From NCBI GenBank assembly GCA_903632075.3, contig CAHIKZ030003464.1:452501-516500 (forward strand): DNA of 64,000 bases. The letters are read 5' to 3'. Shown in pieces: positions 31,747 through 43,784 of the stretch (the stretch's first letter is position 1; each line of letters begins with the position of its first letter). A model generated the notes under the pieces. That model saw only the letters and a program-made list of their open reading frames with translations. It was not told where the DNA came from and ran no database searches. The position numbers and the translations under genes were made by a program. The stretch is from Acanthosepion pharaonis. Lineage: Eukaryota > Mollusca > Cephalopoda > Sepiida > Sepiidae.

Positions 31747-32543
31747 CTGTTAATTTTATTTCCAAAATTTTTTTTAATCATTTCACCCCAAGCCAGACAA
31801 TAAAGCCACCAAGATGCAAGGGGATTAATGAACATTTACTGATTTATTGTTTAATGCTTTATTTGTTATTCTAATTATACAAATCCTTGCACTTGGCTAA
31901 TTTTTTTCTTTTTAACAAAGAAAAAAAAATCCTTGAACGTACAAAATTTGACATTAACAGTAGTTTAAGAAACATTCCAAACTTTTTGTTTTTTCATAAA
32001 TTGAATTTTCAAACCTCCCTACAGATGGAAAATTTTAATAACTGAGTTGATATAACATTTTCTATCTCAGATAAAAATCTGAATTTTATTTCATATTTGT
32101 TCATCTATTTTCTATTTATTAACTTTGACTTTTTTCAACTGAATCAAGATTACTTATTTTTACTTATCTTTTTGTTGTAATTGTTTAAAAAATACAACAT
32201 GAAAAAAGTTGGAATTAAAATTCATTGTGAGAACAAACTAACAGAAAATATATTTACAAAAGAAAAATTCCTCTGAGCTGTCCACAATGGTTTCATTTTT
32301 CTTTAGTCTTGAGTGTCTTGCCTATGAATATAAACCCCCACTAAAAAGGAGATTTATTGGCTACACATTACAAAAGTGAAAGCAAATTTACATTGTCTGA
32401 TTCCTTTTTATGTTTTGCTTGTTAAAGGCAGAACAGGACATAAAATGCTTCTTTTGCATTTTCAAACTAGAATATTCCAAATATCGAAAGAAATACAAAA
32501 ATCAAACCCAGAAATAAATACAATGGAAGAAAAGATGTAACTG

Positions 32544-32548
<5 letters not shown>
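31153..32548. other. non-coding stretch with polyadenylation-like signals
   Basis: AATAAA hexamers near 31488 and 31557 and a 33-base T run near 31712-31742. No coding frame or repeat family recognised. Confidence 0.55.

Positions 32549-32586
<38 letters not shown>
32549..32586. repeat. (AT)n microsatellite
   Basis: Uninterrupted AT run. Confidence 0.98.
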
Positions 32587-32588
<2 letters not shown>

Positions 32589-32640
32589 TAAGAAATTAAT
32601 GGATTTTTTTAATCCAACATTATTTCTTATTAGTATAAAA

Positions 32641-32732
32641 GCTTCCCGTAGCTTAATGGTAAAGCACACTTAGCTTGAAAGTGGTTTCCCAGGTTAAAAA
32701 AGGGAATACAGGTTCGATTCCTGTCGGGAGGC
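32641..32732 (+). tRNA. tRNA-like gene with long variable arm; isotype unclear
   Basis: All four arms fold: acceptor CTTCCCG/CGGGAGG (32642-32648 with 32725-32731, extended by an outer G-C pair), U8-A9, D arm GCTT/AAGC, anticodon stem CACTT/AAGTG, a ~22-base class II variable arm (TTCCC/GGGAA), and T arm ACAGG/CCTGT with loop TTCGATT. The A box (TAGCTTAATGGT) and B box (GGTTCGATTCC) are intact, and a TTTT Pol III terminator lies at 32736-32739. The anticodon loop reads AGCTTGA: position 33 is G instead of U and the nominal anticodon is CTT (Lys), which does not fit a class II tRNA. It may be a pseudogene or an unusual tRNA; not a SINE head, since no SINE body follows. Confidence 0.72.
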
Positions 32733-32859
32733 ACATTTTCTTTAGTAATACTTTTTATCTCTAGTCTGGTAGACAATAATTCCACTGTTTAAAAAAAAAC
32801 ACAGGGTTGTCTACTTAGACATGTACCTACTAAATATAGCATTTATGATAATAATAATA

Positions 32860-32957
32860 TATATATATATACACACACACATACATAGTAAATCTTTTAA
32901 AAGATTCATATGTGATACTGATATGAAATACCTCTATATACAATGGGTATGTATACA

Positions 32958-33001
<44 letters not shown>

Positions 33002-33021
33002 ATGTATGTATGTGTGTGTGT
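32860..33021. repeat. compound AT/AC/GT microsatellites
   Basis: (AT)n(AC)n at 32860-32886, an AT run at 32958-32993, then TG-rich sequence to 33021. Open frames on both strands (Ile/Tyr/His/Thr repeats) are artefacts. Confidence 0.95.
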
Positions 33022-33400
33022 GGAGAGGATGAAATGTGATGATAAATTTAATTTCAAAACCTCTTCATGTATGCAACCCTTTGAAATTAAATGGACCCTG
33101 ATCTCTTATTTGTGATGGAAAATATCATTTGCTCAGATAAAGTGGTAGGTTTCACCTTGGAAGAGATCAGGGGTTGTTTTGTTTTTTCAGCCCCACCCCT
33201 CAGGAGACTTTTTTTCTTTTTACACTTTTACTTGTTCTTCTTTGTGAAAAGGAGATACTAAATATTATCATATCTTGAGATAATCAATACTTTTTTTTTT
33301 TTTTTTGGATTAAATTGGATTTTACTGTTCATCAAAAGAAAATGATTTTATGTGTGTCAATGTATGCCACTGTTTTTTTCTCTACTTAAAATTTTGCATG

Positions 33401-33401
<1 letters not shown>

Positions 33402-33457
<56 letters not shown>

Positions 33458-33525
33458 ACCCAAATGTATGTCTTATTACAACTTGAAATTTATATATTTA
33501 TGTCTATGTATGTGTGTGTACACAG

Positions 33526-33584
<59 letters not shown>
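33402..33584. repeat. two (AT)n microsatellites
   Basis: AT runs at 33402-33454 and 33530-33584 separated by about 75 bp of unique sequence. Confidence 0.98.
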
Positions 33585-33588
<4 letters not shown>

Positions 33589-36080
33589 TTAAAAGTATTT
33601 TAAAAAACTTTTAAAAAAAAGTAGTTGCTGTTTAGCATTTTTTTTGTCCTTAACTGCTATGAAAAATTTTTTCCTTACCAAAATTTTCAAAAAAAAAAAC
33701 TAAAAAAAAAAAGCTGTAAAAGACTTGAAAAGAAAAAAAAAAACTTATAATTTCCTATTATTAAAAGAAACAGAAAATTCAGAGTGACTAGTCCCTTTAT
33801 ATCTATAAATTGTAGTACCCTCATTACCCAGTTCCTCTTTTAATTTACATATTTTTTTTCACAAATACTTGTAAAATAGTATTTCGTTATGACTTCAAAG
33901 GATCATTTTCGTCTCATAAATGACCTATACCAATGGTTTATCATAAAAAGTAAGTTTTTTCCCATTTTATGATAGACTTTTTAGATATATCTGTGCAGAG
34001 GTCATGCCACTTCAGAGAAAATGTTATTAATTACAACTGTTTGTTTATTTTCATATCAACATTTCAGAATTCCAAAATGTTGTTGTTATTGTTGGTGTTG
34101 TTGCTACTGTTGTCTTCTTAAGTTTGCATGAAACAATAACTGAATGTTATTTATCTATTCTTGAGTATGTCTATCTCATTTGAGCACTCATGTACATGCA
34201 TAACATCATATACAAACATACCATCTCATGCACAGAGAAATGAACATATAAGTTAAACTTCCCTGTTAAATTCCTTATTTCTTTAATGGTTACATGCTAT
34301 ATTTTTGGCAAACCTTTTCTATTCTCTGCCCCACATGGTCAATTCATTCAAATATACCAATAAAATATTCAGTTAATATAATATGGTAAATATATACGAC
34401 AATTTAGAAAATTCTTATTTTAACATGTTTCATTGGTGAAGCTGCATCATCAAAAAAATACGGATTTTATTTTGACCCAATCTACATTGATGAGAAAGAG
34501 AGAGAGAGAGAGAGCGCATGATTCATGTAAGTAATATGAATGCTGGATTTTTCTTTTTTTTTTTTTTTGTTTTAATTACTTTGACCGTATTGTTTTTTTA
34601 GATTAGATTTTACTACTTTTAACATGGTTTTTATTTATATATTCATTTGTTTTAAATTGTTTTCCAAATTGTCACATATTTACTGTTCAGTTAGATTTTC
34701 ATCCAAATTTTGATCAAACACATACATACATGAACCTGTGGCAGAAGTAATATTGGTAACAACATCCTTTAACCAATAGGCAACATTATTTATTTCAGCT
34801 GACTCAACATTTAGATAAGTCTTTTTATTGCATTGCGATGGTTATCGAAGCCAAGACTGATACTGTATAAGCGTCGTTTTACTTGATTTGAACCTATTGA
34901 CTTTGAAATAAATCTTTTCCGTTAACAGAGTAGCTGGAATGATTAAAGGCTGATTCTCTAACCAAGCCTGGTTTAGTTACTCTAACATTGGAAGAACCAT
35001 CTTCACCTTGAACAAGTAATTCACATAGCTTAGCTCATTAGATGACTCATATTTAGTTATTTTCTTTACTTGAATTAAATTTAACCATCAATAAGATCCA
35101 GGTTATGCACTATACTTGATACAGTTGAAACAAATGTTCTCTATCAGAACCTGTTATTATAATATTAAATAACCTTGTAGAGTTTAAGTTTTGGGGACTT
35201 AAGGTTTGATCTGAAGTTATAAAACTAACACTACATAACCTAAATAAGTGCTTATTTAAATATATGCTATCTAAATATTTATGTACATCATCAATTGTGT
35301 GTGTGTGTGATTGTATATGGGATATAATCTAAGACATTATTTAATCTCCAAATTGCAATTCAGTTCTATTGTTTGATAGTAAAGTCTTGCCATTTTGTTA
35401 GTCTCAACCCCACCATGAGGATGGTGACAGGTTGTATTTTACTCTTAATTACACATGGTTCGTACTCCCTCTGGCTTGCAGATGACCACTGAAGTCAAGC
35501 ATTAGCAATAATTCTGTTCCAGCTGCTATTACTGCTGGAAAGAATGTCCCTGCCACACACTTTTTTTTTTTTTTTAAAGCAAAGTTGCATTGCGACCATT
35601 TGTGGGAATCTCTATTTGGGAGTTTTTTGTTTTTCCTTTTTTTTTTTTTTCTCTTTCTTTTTCTTTTCTTTCTCTTCCTTTTCTTCTTCACTTTTTTTTC
35701 CCTTCCTTTTCTCCTTTATTTTGTCTTTATAAAAGGAAACTTTTTTTTTCTTTAACAGTTTCAGATTGTCTGATTTTCAGCAGACATTCCTTTATTACTT
35801 GATGGCGTGGAGCTTCATAAGTAGAAAAAATACACACATGCACAACGACACTAAAATATGTGGTCTTACAAAAAAAAAAATGCTTTTGTTGTTAGGGTAT
35901 TCTGGGCATTGTGGTGTTGAAACAATCAAATAATTGTGTGAATGAGAGCCAATAAGTGGTCACATGTGAGCCTGAGTGAAAATATAAATGCAGTGTTTTA
36001 CTGATATGCCTGTTGACCCAAGGAGCAGCTATCTGAAAACAAAGCCAAGAGATTTGTCAACTGAAATATTATTAATGTCT
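33585..36080. other. AT-rich intergenic sequence
   Basis: Holds a (TTG)n-like patch at 34080-34115, an AG run at 34496-34514, and a T/C-rich patch at 35630-35735 whose antisense frame is Lys/Arg-rich. No gene recognised. Confidence 0.6.
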
Positions 36081-36084
36081 AATC

Positions 36085-36135
36085 TAGTGAAAAGAACAGG
36101 AAGTTGTGGAGAGCCTTGATCGCCAATGACCTGAA
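36085..36135 (+). pseudogene. LINE 3' terminal scrap
   Basis: AGGAAGTTGTGGAGAGCCTTG then ATCGCCAATGACCTGAAG matches the RKLWRAMIxNVL end of the LINE at 56800-57260. Confidence 0.6.
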
Positions 36136-36889
36136 GAAGAACCTTGTGAAAAATTTCATATTCTGTATTCTGAAGTTAATGTGGTTTTTAAGACACGTTG
36201 ACTCATGTGCTTCAAGGATTAAACCTTGTTAGGCTTCCTGGAACAGGTGCATGATATCAGAAGCAGTGGCATAGCATGGGTGGGGCTAGAAGGGTGATTG
36301 CTCTGGATGCTAAACTTTTAGAGGTAGAAAAAAAATAATTAGGTCAAGAAGATATGTATGAAACTAGAATTTATAACAGCTCATGCATAAAGAGATGATG
36401 CCGTAGTTTAAAATGCTCCAGACACTCAGAACCCTACTCTACACCATTGACCAAAAGGACAAGGGATTGTGGGAGAGTGTTCATTTGGCTCATATGCATA
36501 AATTATTTTCTTTATAATTAATTATTTATATAAATATGTTTTTGTGATGTACTAATGGGAAAGAAACAGAGAGTTGTGTGTACATGTGCATAAAACAGGG
36601 AAAACTTTTTATATACAATAGAAAAATCATGATTCATATTAAAGAGAGAAAGTAAGCAAGAAAATATCTGGGTGATGGAAAGAAAGAATTCATGAAAATT
36701 ATTCTATGATGGATAGTTTGGTCATATGAATAGATTTCCAAGAGTTCATCTAGTACTAATGTTTACAACCACTAAAATTGTTTTAGATGAAGCATTGTTA
36801 GTATTTATAATTTTTAAAACATTTTTTTCTTTCATCTTATTGTTTGTTTACACCTTTTAGTAAAACAAATCTTACAAATCTAAACACTA

Positions 36890-36945
36890 CAAAAGACAGG
36901 AAGCTGTGGAGAGCCATGCTCACCCACGTCCTGGAGTGATAGGAA
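36890..36945 (+). pseudogene. LINE 3' terminal scrap
   Basis: GACAGGAAGCTGTGGAGAGCC then ATGCTCACCCACGTCCTGGAG, a second short copy of the DRKLWRAMLTHVLE end. Confidence 0.65.
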
Positions 36946-36949
36946 TCAG

Positions 36950-37740
36950 TAGTAGTAGTAGTATTAAATATAAATCTTTAAGATATTTGAATGCTAATTT
37001 TCTTTTCATCTTATTTTTGTTGTTTTTTTTACATCTAGTAATAGATTTTTTTTCTACATACAATGTGTGAAAGCACATGCAATACCCTGCCCTCATCAGC
37101 TGCCAACCAGGATAGGTAATACAGTTTCAGTGGCTAAGGTGGTACTGACACCCCTGGTGCCACCAGCAGCATTTGCCACTTATTAGTATTAAGTGATCTA
37201 AATTAATATGATGAAACATTATCATTATTGGTGCTTGACTAGTTTGTCTGTCATCCTATTTTAATTGTCTATTTACATACAATAATAGACTTAAAATTAT
37301 TTGATTTTTTTTTTTTAGGTAAAACATTGTTATTATTATGAATTTTTTCTTATGGTTAGAATTAACCTCAGAGGTTCCATCCTCAGAGGTGTTGGCAATC
37401 AGATAAATACATGCCTTTCAAGCTAATTTACAGCCAACTTGAACAGGTTTAGAGAGAATAAGTTTAAAAGATGACTATCTATATCTTTCTCTATACATAC
37501 ATACGTGTGTGTGTGTGTGATAAAAAACATACATACACACAAAACATTTTATGTACATATAAATATATTTCTTCTACAGGTATTATAAATACAGCACTCA
37601 ATGTTATGAGACAGAACTATAAGTATATATTAGTGAATATATATAATATTTAACATTGATAGCATAACTCACAGTTTTGTACAGTTGCTACAATATTCAG
37701 GTGTGTTATTGACGTTAGATATTATGCATATTCACTAATA
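36950..37740. other. AT-rich intergenic sequence
   Basis: Short AGT trinucleotide run at 36948-36962 and GT/CA patches at 37505-37530. No gene seen. Confidence 0.6.
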
Positions 37741-37741
37741 T

Positions 37742-37783
<42 letters not shown>
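37742..37783. repeat. (AC)n(AT)n microsatellite
   Basis: A short AC run followed by an AT run. Confidence 0.97.
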
Positions 37784-37784
<1 letters not shown>

Positions 37785-37867
37785 TAATGAAAATCTTGGT
37801 AATCTGTATGGATAATTCCAAGCAGGATGAAATCCTGAGAGCTCAATGTTAATTTAGAGTGAATAAT

Positions 37868-38003
37868 TTAATTTAAAGAAAAACAGACCACTTTAAGGAT
37901 CCATTGTAATAATTTATTTCACCAGAGACTTATTTTTCCCTGATCTTCAGGAAACGAAAAATTATTACAATGGAGCCTTAAAGTGGTCTGTGTTTTTCTT
38001 TAA

Positions 38004-38065
<62 letters not shown>
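37868..38065. repeat. foldback element followed by (AT)n
   Basis: Arms 37868-37914 and 37960-38009 are near-perfect inverted copies (AAAAACAGACCACTTTAAGG on the left; complement CCTTAAAGTGGTCTGTG on the right) around a ~45-base loop. The right arm passes into an AT run at 38007-38065. Confidence 0.88.
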
Positions 38066-38067
<2 letters not shown>

Positions 38068-38925
38068 TTCTTTTAGGGTAAGTATGTAAAAGACATTAAT
38101 TGATTCGTCTGGCACTAAAATAACCAGTAAGAAAGCAAATATGATAAATGCAGATAGCTATGGACAAATATTTTTTTAAAAAATTATTCCAAAGTTAAAA
38201 AGTACAATTTAATTCCAATTGCAACAAGTAGATTTGAACAGGAGGCTTAATAATAACAATGATATTAATAAAAAGAGATTAATAGAGAGGGGATAGCAAA
38301 ACAATTCTTGATTTTATCATTCATTCAAGTTGTTCAGCTACATTCTTTCTTTCTCTGATCTCCACTATGCCACCATATTGTTTGTTTACACTAGCAGTAT
38401 TAGATTCAAAATGAATTCCTTCAATGAATGACTTTTGCTGGTTGGTTTTCATAGCTTAATTGATTAGGCACTGTTACAGTAAGATGTTCAAGTTTGAATC
38501 GTATTGGAAGTTTACTCTTTATGATCTTTTTTTTTAAATTTTTAGTTGATTTCACCCTAGCAAGACTAAGTCCACTAAGAAACAACATTTTACTGGGTGT
38601 GACAGAATTAGTGAAATAACTTTTTACCTTGGTCTGAGGTATTTCTACCTCACCCTTTATAGCGCATATGCATTGCTAGTTATTTTACTATAAAAATGAA
38701 AATCAAGAATTATCAATGGTCAGGAATTGCTTTAAGCCTTATTTACAACCTTTAAAATGTGGTTTGGTTTGGTTTGTTTTACAGCCTATCAACCTCAATT
38801 TATTGCCGACAAGATTTTTATTACTGGTAATATTTTTTTTTCAAAAAGTATTGCTGGTAATATTTTCTCCATTGCTGGTATTAAAACCTAGTTTTACACT
38901 TTCATAGTGTTTTGACCTCAGTTTG
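38066..38925. other. intergenic sequence without recognised features
   Basis: A short duplicated TATTGCTGGTAATATTTT-type motif occurs near 38815-38880. Nothing else seen. Confidence 0.55.
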
Positions 38926-39361
38926 ACCTTAGCTGGGACCCTAATAGGTGCTATCACCCCAAATCAGGGTGGACCTGGGGACACCAGCAATTAAGAAACT
39001 TTACTAAGAAGCAAGAACAAAAGAAGAAGAATCAGGAGGATAGAAGAAAGCAATTGGTATTAATTTTCAAAAATTTAAATACAAAGTTGGCTGGCAAGCA
39101 TCTAGCCAGAAGAGAGTTCCACAATCAAGAAGTGTGAGAAAAGAAACTGTTAACATAGCACTTATAATTACATCTAGCCAACTTAACTGTAAATTGATGA
39201 GACCTCATTGTCAGTCTAGTACTGCATTTAAATTTATAAAGTTCTAGGTACCCTGAGTTCATCCAAACAGTTGCCATAAAAGTATTTATAGAAAAGGCAC
39301 AGGGAGGCAACTTTATGGTGGTGGGAAAGTGACTGAAACTGAGATGCCAGACCAGGACCAA
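38926..39361 (-). pseudogene. LINE 3' end (CR1/L2-like), antisense
   Basis: The minus strand reads LYKFKCSTRLTMRSHQFTV then KLARCNYKCYVNSFFSHTS, RLWNSLLARCLPANF and FKFLKINTNCFL, which is the C-terminal end of a non-LTR reverse transcriptase (SHxFxV ... SFFxRTxxLWNSLPxxxFP). It ends in a UTR-like region near 38930. Same family as 8155-8450. Confidence 0.75.
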
Positions 39362-40390
39362 TAATACAGCTGATTCTTCTTCTGTTTACTAAAAGGTTCT
39401 AGAGTAAATGTATGAAAGTTTTGATAAAGGGTAACAAACTAAGATAAAAGAACTTATAGTCTGAGTTTCCATACATAATGTATTAATGTACTTATTTCTT
39501 ATGAATAGCTTAACCCTGATCAACAAATAAAGTGCTTTAGTCATACTCTTTCATAAATTTTGTTAATGCTGTCAAGATGTCCAACACATTGGATTGTAAT
39601 CAGCTTCAATGATTAAACCATCAAAATCTTTTTAATGTTAACTTTGAGTAATTTTTTATGAATATCATTTTGGTCTAATATTACATGTATGTTAAAGTTT
39701 GCAGCAAAAGTCCACTTTTTAACTCAGTTATTAATTTTCAAAATGGGCATGTAGCCAAGTGGTTAAAATGCTTGCTGTCAGGAATATTTCTTCTTAATAT
39801 TATCGGTCTACAGAGGTGGCCTCTTTGGAAAGTAGCTGAAAACCATACTATGAGTTAGGAATTGTTAATGGTTGAGCTAGCACAAAGTTGCAAGTCATTG
39901 TGACTGAGAGTTTGAACATATTGGCCTTGTTCAGACACTTGATCAAGCCAGATAATGCTCTCTCTCTCTCAGAAACTGTAACTAAGGTCCACTCAGCATA
40001 AACCACAGATTATGGGTGTTGAACAAACACAAATGTGCCTGAGAAGGCACCTGCAGTTGGGATTGGCTAGAAACCCTAGCAGTAATAACAGCTACTGGAC
40101 CTGAGAAACCTATATTCCTGAAAAATCATTTTAAAAGAAAGATTTTATAAACTTCAATCGGCAGTAGTACAAGCTGCTTGGTCAATGAATATTGAATGTT
40201 TTCTTATAAGGAAACAGCTAATATTACCATATTGCTCCATATCTACTTCTAAGATTGATGTTCATCCTCTGCATGCAGAGATGATCTTGGCTTAGAATCA
40301 ATGGGGGGGGGGGTGCGGGGGTGTGTGTGGAAATGACCAATAAGTCTGGTCTTTACCCTGAAAAGTCTGTTACAGTTATGGCATGGGATG
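39362..40390. other. intergenic sequence with a SINE-head-like patch
   Basis: At 39745-39785 GGGCATGTAGCCAAGTGGTTA + AAATGCTTGCTGTCAGG resembles a tRNA-SINE A-box region, without a clear B box. A run of nine G's and GT repeats lies at 40303-40330. No gene recognised. Confidence 0.5.
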
Positions 40391-40399
40391 GTAGGGGCT

Positions 40400-40900
40400 T
40401 AACCAGACCAGTAGGTGGAGTCCTCTCAATCTTTCCTTTTCTGGTGTCTCTTTGTATCCGATTTTTTTCTCTTCAAAATTAGACATTCCGGACTTTAAAA
40501 GGGAGTGCCAGATAGCATTGTCCTCAGCAAATAGAGAACGTCACAGTGCTTGAGAGACTCTTTCAGTGCATCTTTGGTCTGCTGAGTGAGCGCTTGCCTG
40601 TGGATGGCTTGCCATAGAGCAATCTCTTTCAGAGGCGACAATTGTCCATGCAGGTGATGTGGCCAGCCCACCAAAGCTTATAGTGCAGTAGGATAATAGT
40701 AGAATTGATAAGTAGGTTAATAATATACATATATTTTCTAGCATTAAGCATCCATCAGTTTCTGAGGTTGTACTCTGGATTATGTTTTGAGCACAACGTC
40801 TGCCGTGTCTTTATATGCCTCTTCAAGATTGATAGCCTCCCCCAGACTTTGTGCTTTACTTCTTTGCCCTTTCACCTCTGATTATTGGATAAATGTCACT
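40400..40900 (-). pseudogene. LINE reverse transcriptase 3' part, antisense
   Basis: The minus strand from about 40740 reads LWWAGHITCMDNCRL then LLYGKPSTGKRSLSRPKMH, the WxGHxxRMxxxRLPKxLLYGEL..GKR end typical of RTE-type LINEs. Frames are broken. Confidence 0.68.
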
Positions 40901-41680
40901 TTGAACTTGAAGAGGTCTTTTCCACATTGAATGATAAGCCTGGAGACAGACAAAGGTTACAGCTTCCCACATATCTGGGTTAGAAGTATAGGGGCCACTG
41001 GTCTCTTTTATAAACATCATTTTAGCTAATATATTCTATAAACACTTTCTTTAACAGATTGCGACATCTATCAGAGAGATGAAATTTAAATTTTTATTTT
41101 TGCACTATTCCAAAATGTTAACACATCAACAGATTGCTATTAATATCAACAACCCGAGCACAAATAGTTATTAATTAAAAAAATTAGTAATTAAAGTATA
41201 ATACTATCCATAACTACATGTACAAGAATGTCATTTTTGATAAAAGTTAAAAAAATAACTATAAATATGTAAAAAAAAAAAAAAAAATGCGTATATTGTC
41301 AAAAATTCCTTTTTCCATAATATAGCTATTTGTGCTATATTTTAATGCTTATTACCTAAACAATAATGATACTGAATAATATTTTTTGTAAACATTAAAG
41401 TATATTTAATCATATCTCCCTAATAGCTGTCACATTCTGTAAAAAAAATAAAATAGAATAAAAATCAAGTTTTCCGTCTAATCTTGTGAAACAAAAATTA
41501 GCTTCTATGGTTATTTAATGGCAGTCATTGTTTTTGCATCATTTTAATGGTAGTCAACTTCTCTCATATTTTCGCTTTGGTGTTCTCAAAGCTCCACTGA
41601 ACAAATAACATCATAGTTTTGAGGACATTCAAACCTGAAAAAAAAACAAAACAAAAAAAAACATGAACTTAACATTTTTC
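40901..41680. other. AT-rich sequence upstream of the candidate exon
   Basis: A-runs at 41271-41287 and 41637-41661. Nothing recognised. Confidence 0.55.
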
Positions 41681-41682
41681 AG

Positions 41683-41748
41683 GTGTTTGATAGAATTCTG
41701 GAACTACTGGAGAAAACTCTGAAGACAAAATATTATGTTCGCCTATGA
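41683..41748 (+). CDS. candidate alternative last exon (speculative)
   Basis: A splice acceptor (AACATTTTTCAG, ending 41682) is followed by 21 codons and TGA 41746-41748. The peptide starts VFDRILELLEKTLK and ends TKYYVRL, and looks like an amphipathic helix. It is in phase 0, so it could be joined to CADPS exon E (or any other exon here) without a frame change. The ~250 bases after the stop are AT-rich with TGTAAAT motifs, like a 3' UTR. I recognise no protein family for it, it is 13 kb beyond the normal CADPS stop, and a 21-codon open stretch can occur by chance. Confidence 0.3.
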   Translation: MFDRILELLEKTLKTKYYVRL

Positions 41749-42213
41749 TTGCTTATATATTTCAGTTTATATGTAACACTACTTGATGTGATTTTATCTT
41801 GTTATAAAGTAGTCCTCTTGACGTTTGTACACATTTCTATATATTTTGCATATGTGAAGATGTGCCTGTTTTAAATGACTGTATAAACATATTTTATATG
41901 AAAGTGTTCAACACCTGTTATGCTATGCATTTCTAGACAAATAAGTGTAAATGTTTGTAATAGAAACACATTTGTGGGCTACTTGTAAATGCCAAGGCTT
42001 TTTTTTTGGTTGAGATTTACTAGAGAGAAAAGAAATCTTTTATGCCCCAAAATTATTAAAGAGGTTATTTGTAACATATATTATATTCTAGTGTTATATA
42101 TATTAACAGGTTTGTCTCACTTCATTTTAATATATATACATGTGTGTGCACATATGATGGCTGTCAACTTGTTAAATGAATATGGCCATCACCGACAAGT
42201 TTAATGCATGGTT

Positions 42214-42522
42214 TCAGATCTTGTGTGAATGACAATGGCTCTTGAAGTTAGCAAATGACTTACAATGCTTATTACAAGGATGGCAAATTAAGTTGTTCTT
42301 TACATGGCCTGGCCTGTTTTGCAAATTCTGTTCATGTTGTTTGTGGGTTTTCATGTGATTGGTGAGACCGGGGTGCTTTCTACAGGTTTTCTGACACACC
42401 CTGCATGTTAAATTATTCCCAGCACAGTACTGATCACAATTTGTCAAACATCTACCAATATGACACTTCTTTTTGACTAATGAGGCCTGCATTGGAGACA
42501 CAGACAGCCTCTGCTGTGTCAC
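42214..42522 (-). CDS. C2H2 zinc-finger ORF, probably LINE-derived
   Basis: The minus-strand frame of 102 codons has two C-x2-C-x12-H-x3-H fingers: CRVCQKTCRKHPGLTNHMKTH and CHPCNKHCKSFANFKSHCHSH (the second with an extra H/C-rich linker). The upstream part (KKCHIGRCLTNCDQYC) looks like a degraded further finger. Finger spacing is loose and the GL..HM.TH form resembles the fingers attached to some cephalopod non-LTR elements rather than a long transcription-factor array. It could also be a last-exon fragment of a zinc-finger gene. No promoter or splice context seen. Confidence 0.5.
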   Translation of the reverse strand: MTQQRLSVSPMQASLVKKKCHIGRCLTNCDQYCAGNNLTCRVCQKTCRKHPGLTNHMKTHKQHEQNLQNRPGHVKNNLICHPCNKHCKSFANFKSHCHSHKI

Positions 42523-42598
42523 AACATAGTAAATTGATTAATTGCTTTGCTGGGTTAATGATTTTCCCTTATGAAGCTACATGCTTGATATTTGTCCA

Positions 42599-42754
42599 AT
42601 ATATATATATATATACACACACACACGTATATAGACATAGATACTCATATATACATACATACATACATACAGAAAAATGCGCATATATATATATATAGAC
42701 ACACACACACATACATGCATGCATAGACACACACACACATATATGCATGCATAG

Positions 42755-42807
<53 letters not shown>

Positions 42808-42835
42808 CACATATAGAAACACACACACACAAACA
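42599..42835. repeat. cluster of AT/AC/AG microsatellites
   Basis: Successive AT, AC, CATA and AG runs, with an imperfectly repeated CATGCATAGACACACACAC unit at 42712-42760. Three overlapping minus-strand frames (Ile/Tyr/Cys/Val) are artefacts. Confidence 0.95.
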
Positions 42836-43784
42836 GTTATATGTGTTTGTGTGCCTTTATGATTATTATATGACCAGGTGATTCCAATATATCCCCTTTT
42901 TTTACTAAATTAAGACTAAAACAATGCAGCATGCTTAAATCAAAAAGAAACAGATTTGAAATAAATTAAAATTTATTAAAGTGAAAATCGATTCTTCAGA
43001 CATTAAACACCAATCATGTTTCATCTTGCCAACATTGATTTATTTTCTCATTACCTAATGTTCTTTTTCTGATGATGATTAGAGAAACATGTCAAGGTAA
43101 AAGAACAAAACAAAAAAAAAAACATTTTTTTTTTCCAAACTGTCTTATATCACAGTTTAACTTCACAACTGAAAATTTTGAAAGGTTTCACATGATCCTT
43201 ACATTCCCCTGTAATATTTGAATCATGTGGAATACCCTTCAGTTCTTTGCTAGTGGAGTTTTATTGTGGAGATCGACATAAGCATATTGACCTCACATTT
43301 TTTTTTAAAAAAAACCATCATGGTGAAATGATGGAATTTATGTTCTATGTCCATAAGTTTTCTGCTCAAGTTTTCTTTTCCTTGGTTGAGCTGATTGTAA
43401 GCATTTGCTGCCCTCTTTGAAAGAATAAATTCAACAGTGTGACTGAACTGAGTAAGTTAAAACTATAGTCTTGGTCTCACCAATAACATTTAAATCCCAG
43501 TGTATGTTTGTTGCTGTGCATAGATGTATATACATATATACTTTTGTTGGGGGCAAAGTTAGATCTTTGCTATAATGTTGCATTAATTTTGTTATTTATT
43601 CTCCTTGTTTACATCGTTTTTGTATTTCCCTTTCTTTTGGTTCATTATCACATCAGTTGAATCAAGTTATTTGAAGTTAACATACTGTCTGGTTAAAGTA
43701 CTTTTTTTTTAAAAATCTACTCTATCGCTTTGCTTTATATTAGCAATGATAACCCAGCATTGCATGAACCAAGTCCTTTTCCTT
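42836..43784. other. intergenic sequence without recognised features
   Basis: AT-rich, with A/T homopolymers at 43110-43134. No gene seen. Confidence 0.6.

Noticed and set aside
32641..32732. Selenocysteine tRNA (long variable arm, extended acceptor stem)
   Set aside because: No TCA anticodon, a 4-bp D stem, and the acceptor can be read as a normal 7-bp stem.
42569..42832. Three overlapping antisense frames with Ile-Tyr and Cys-Val repeats
   Set aside because: Translations of AT/AC microsatellites in all frames.
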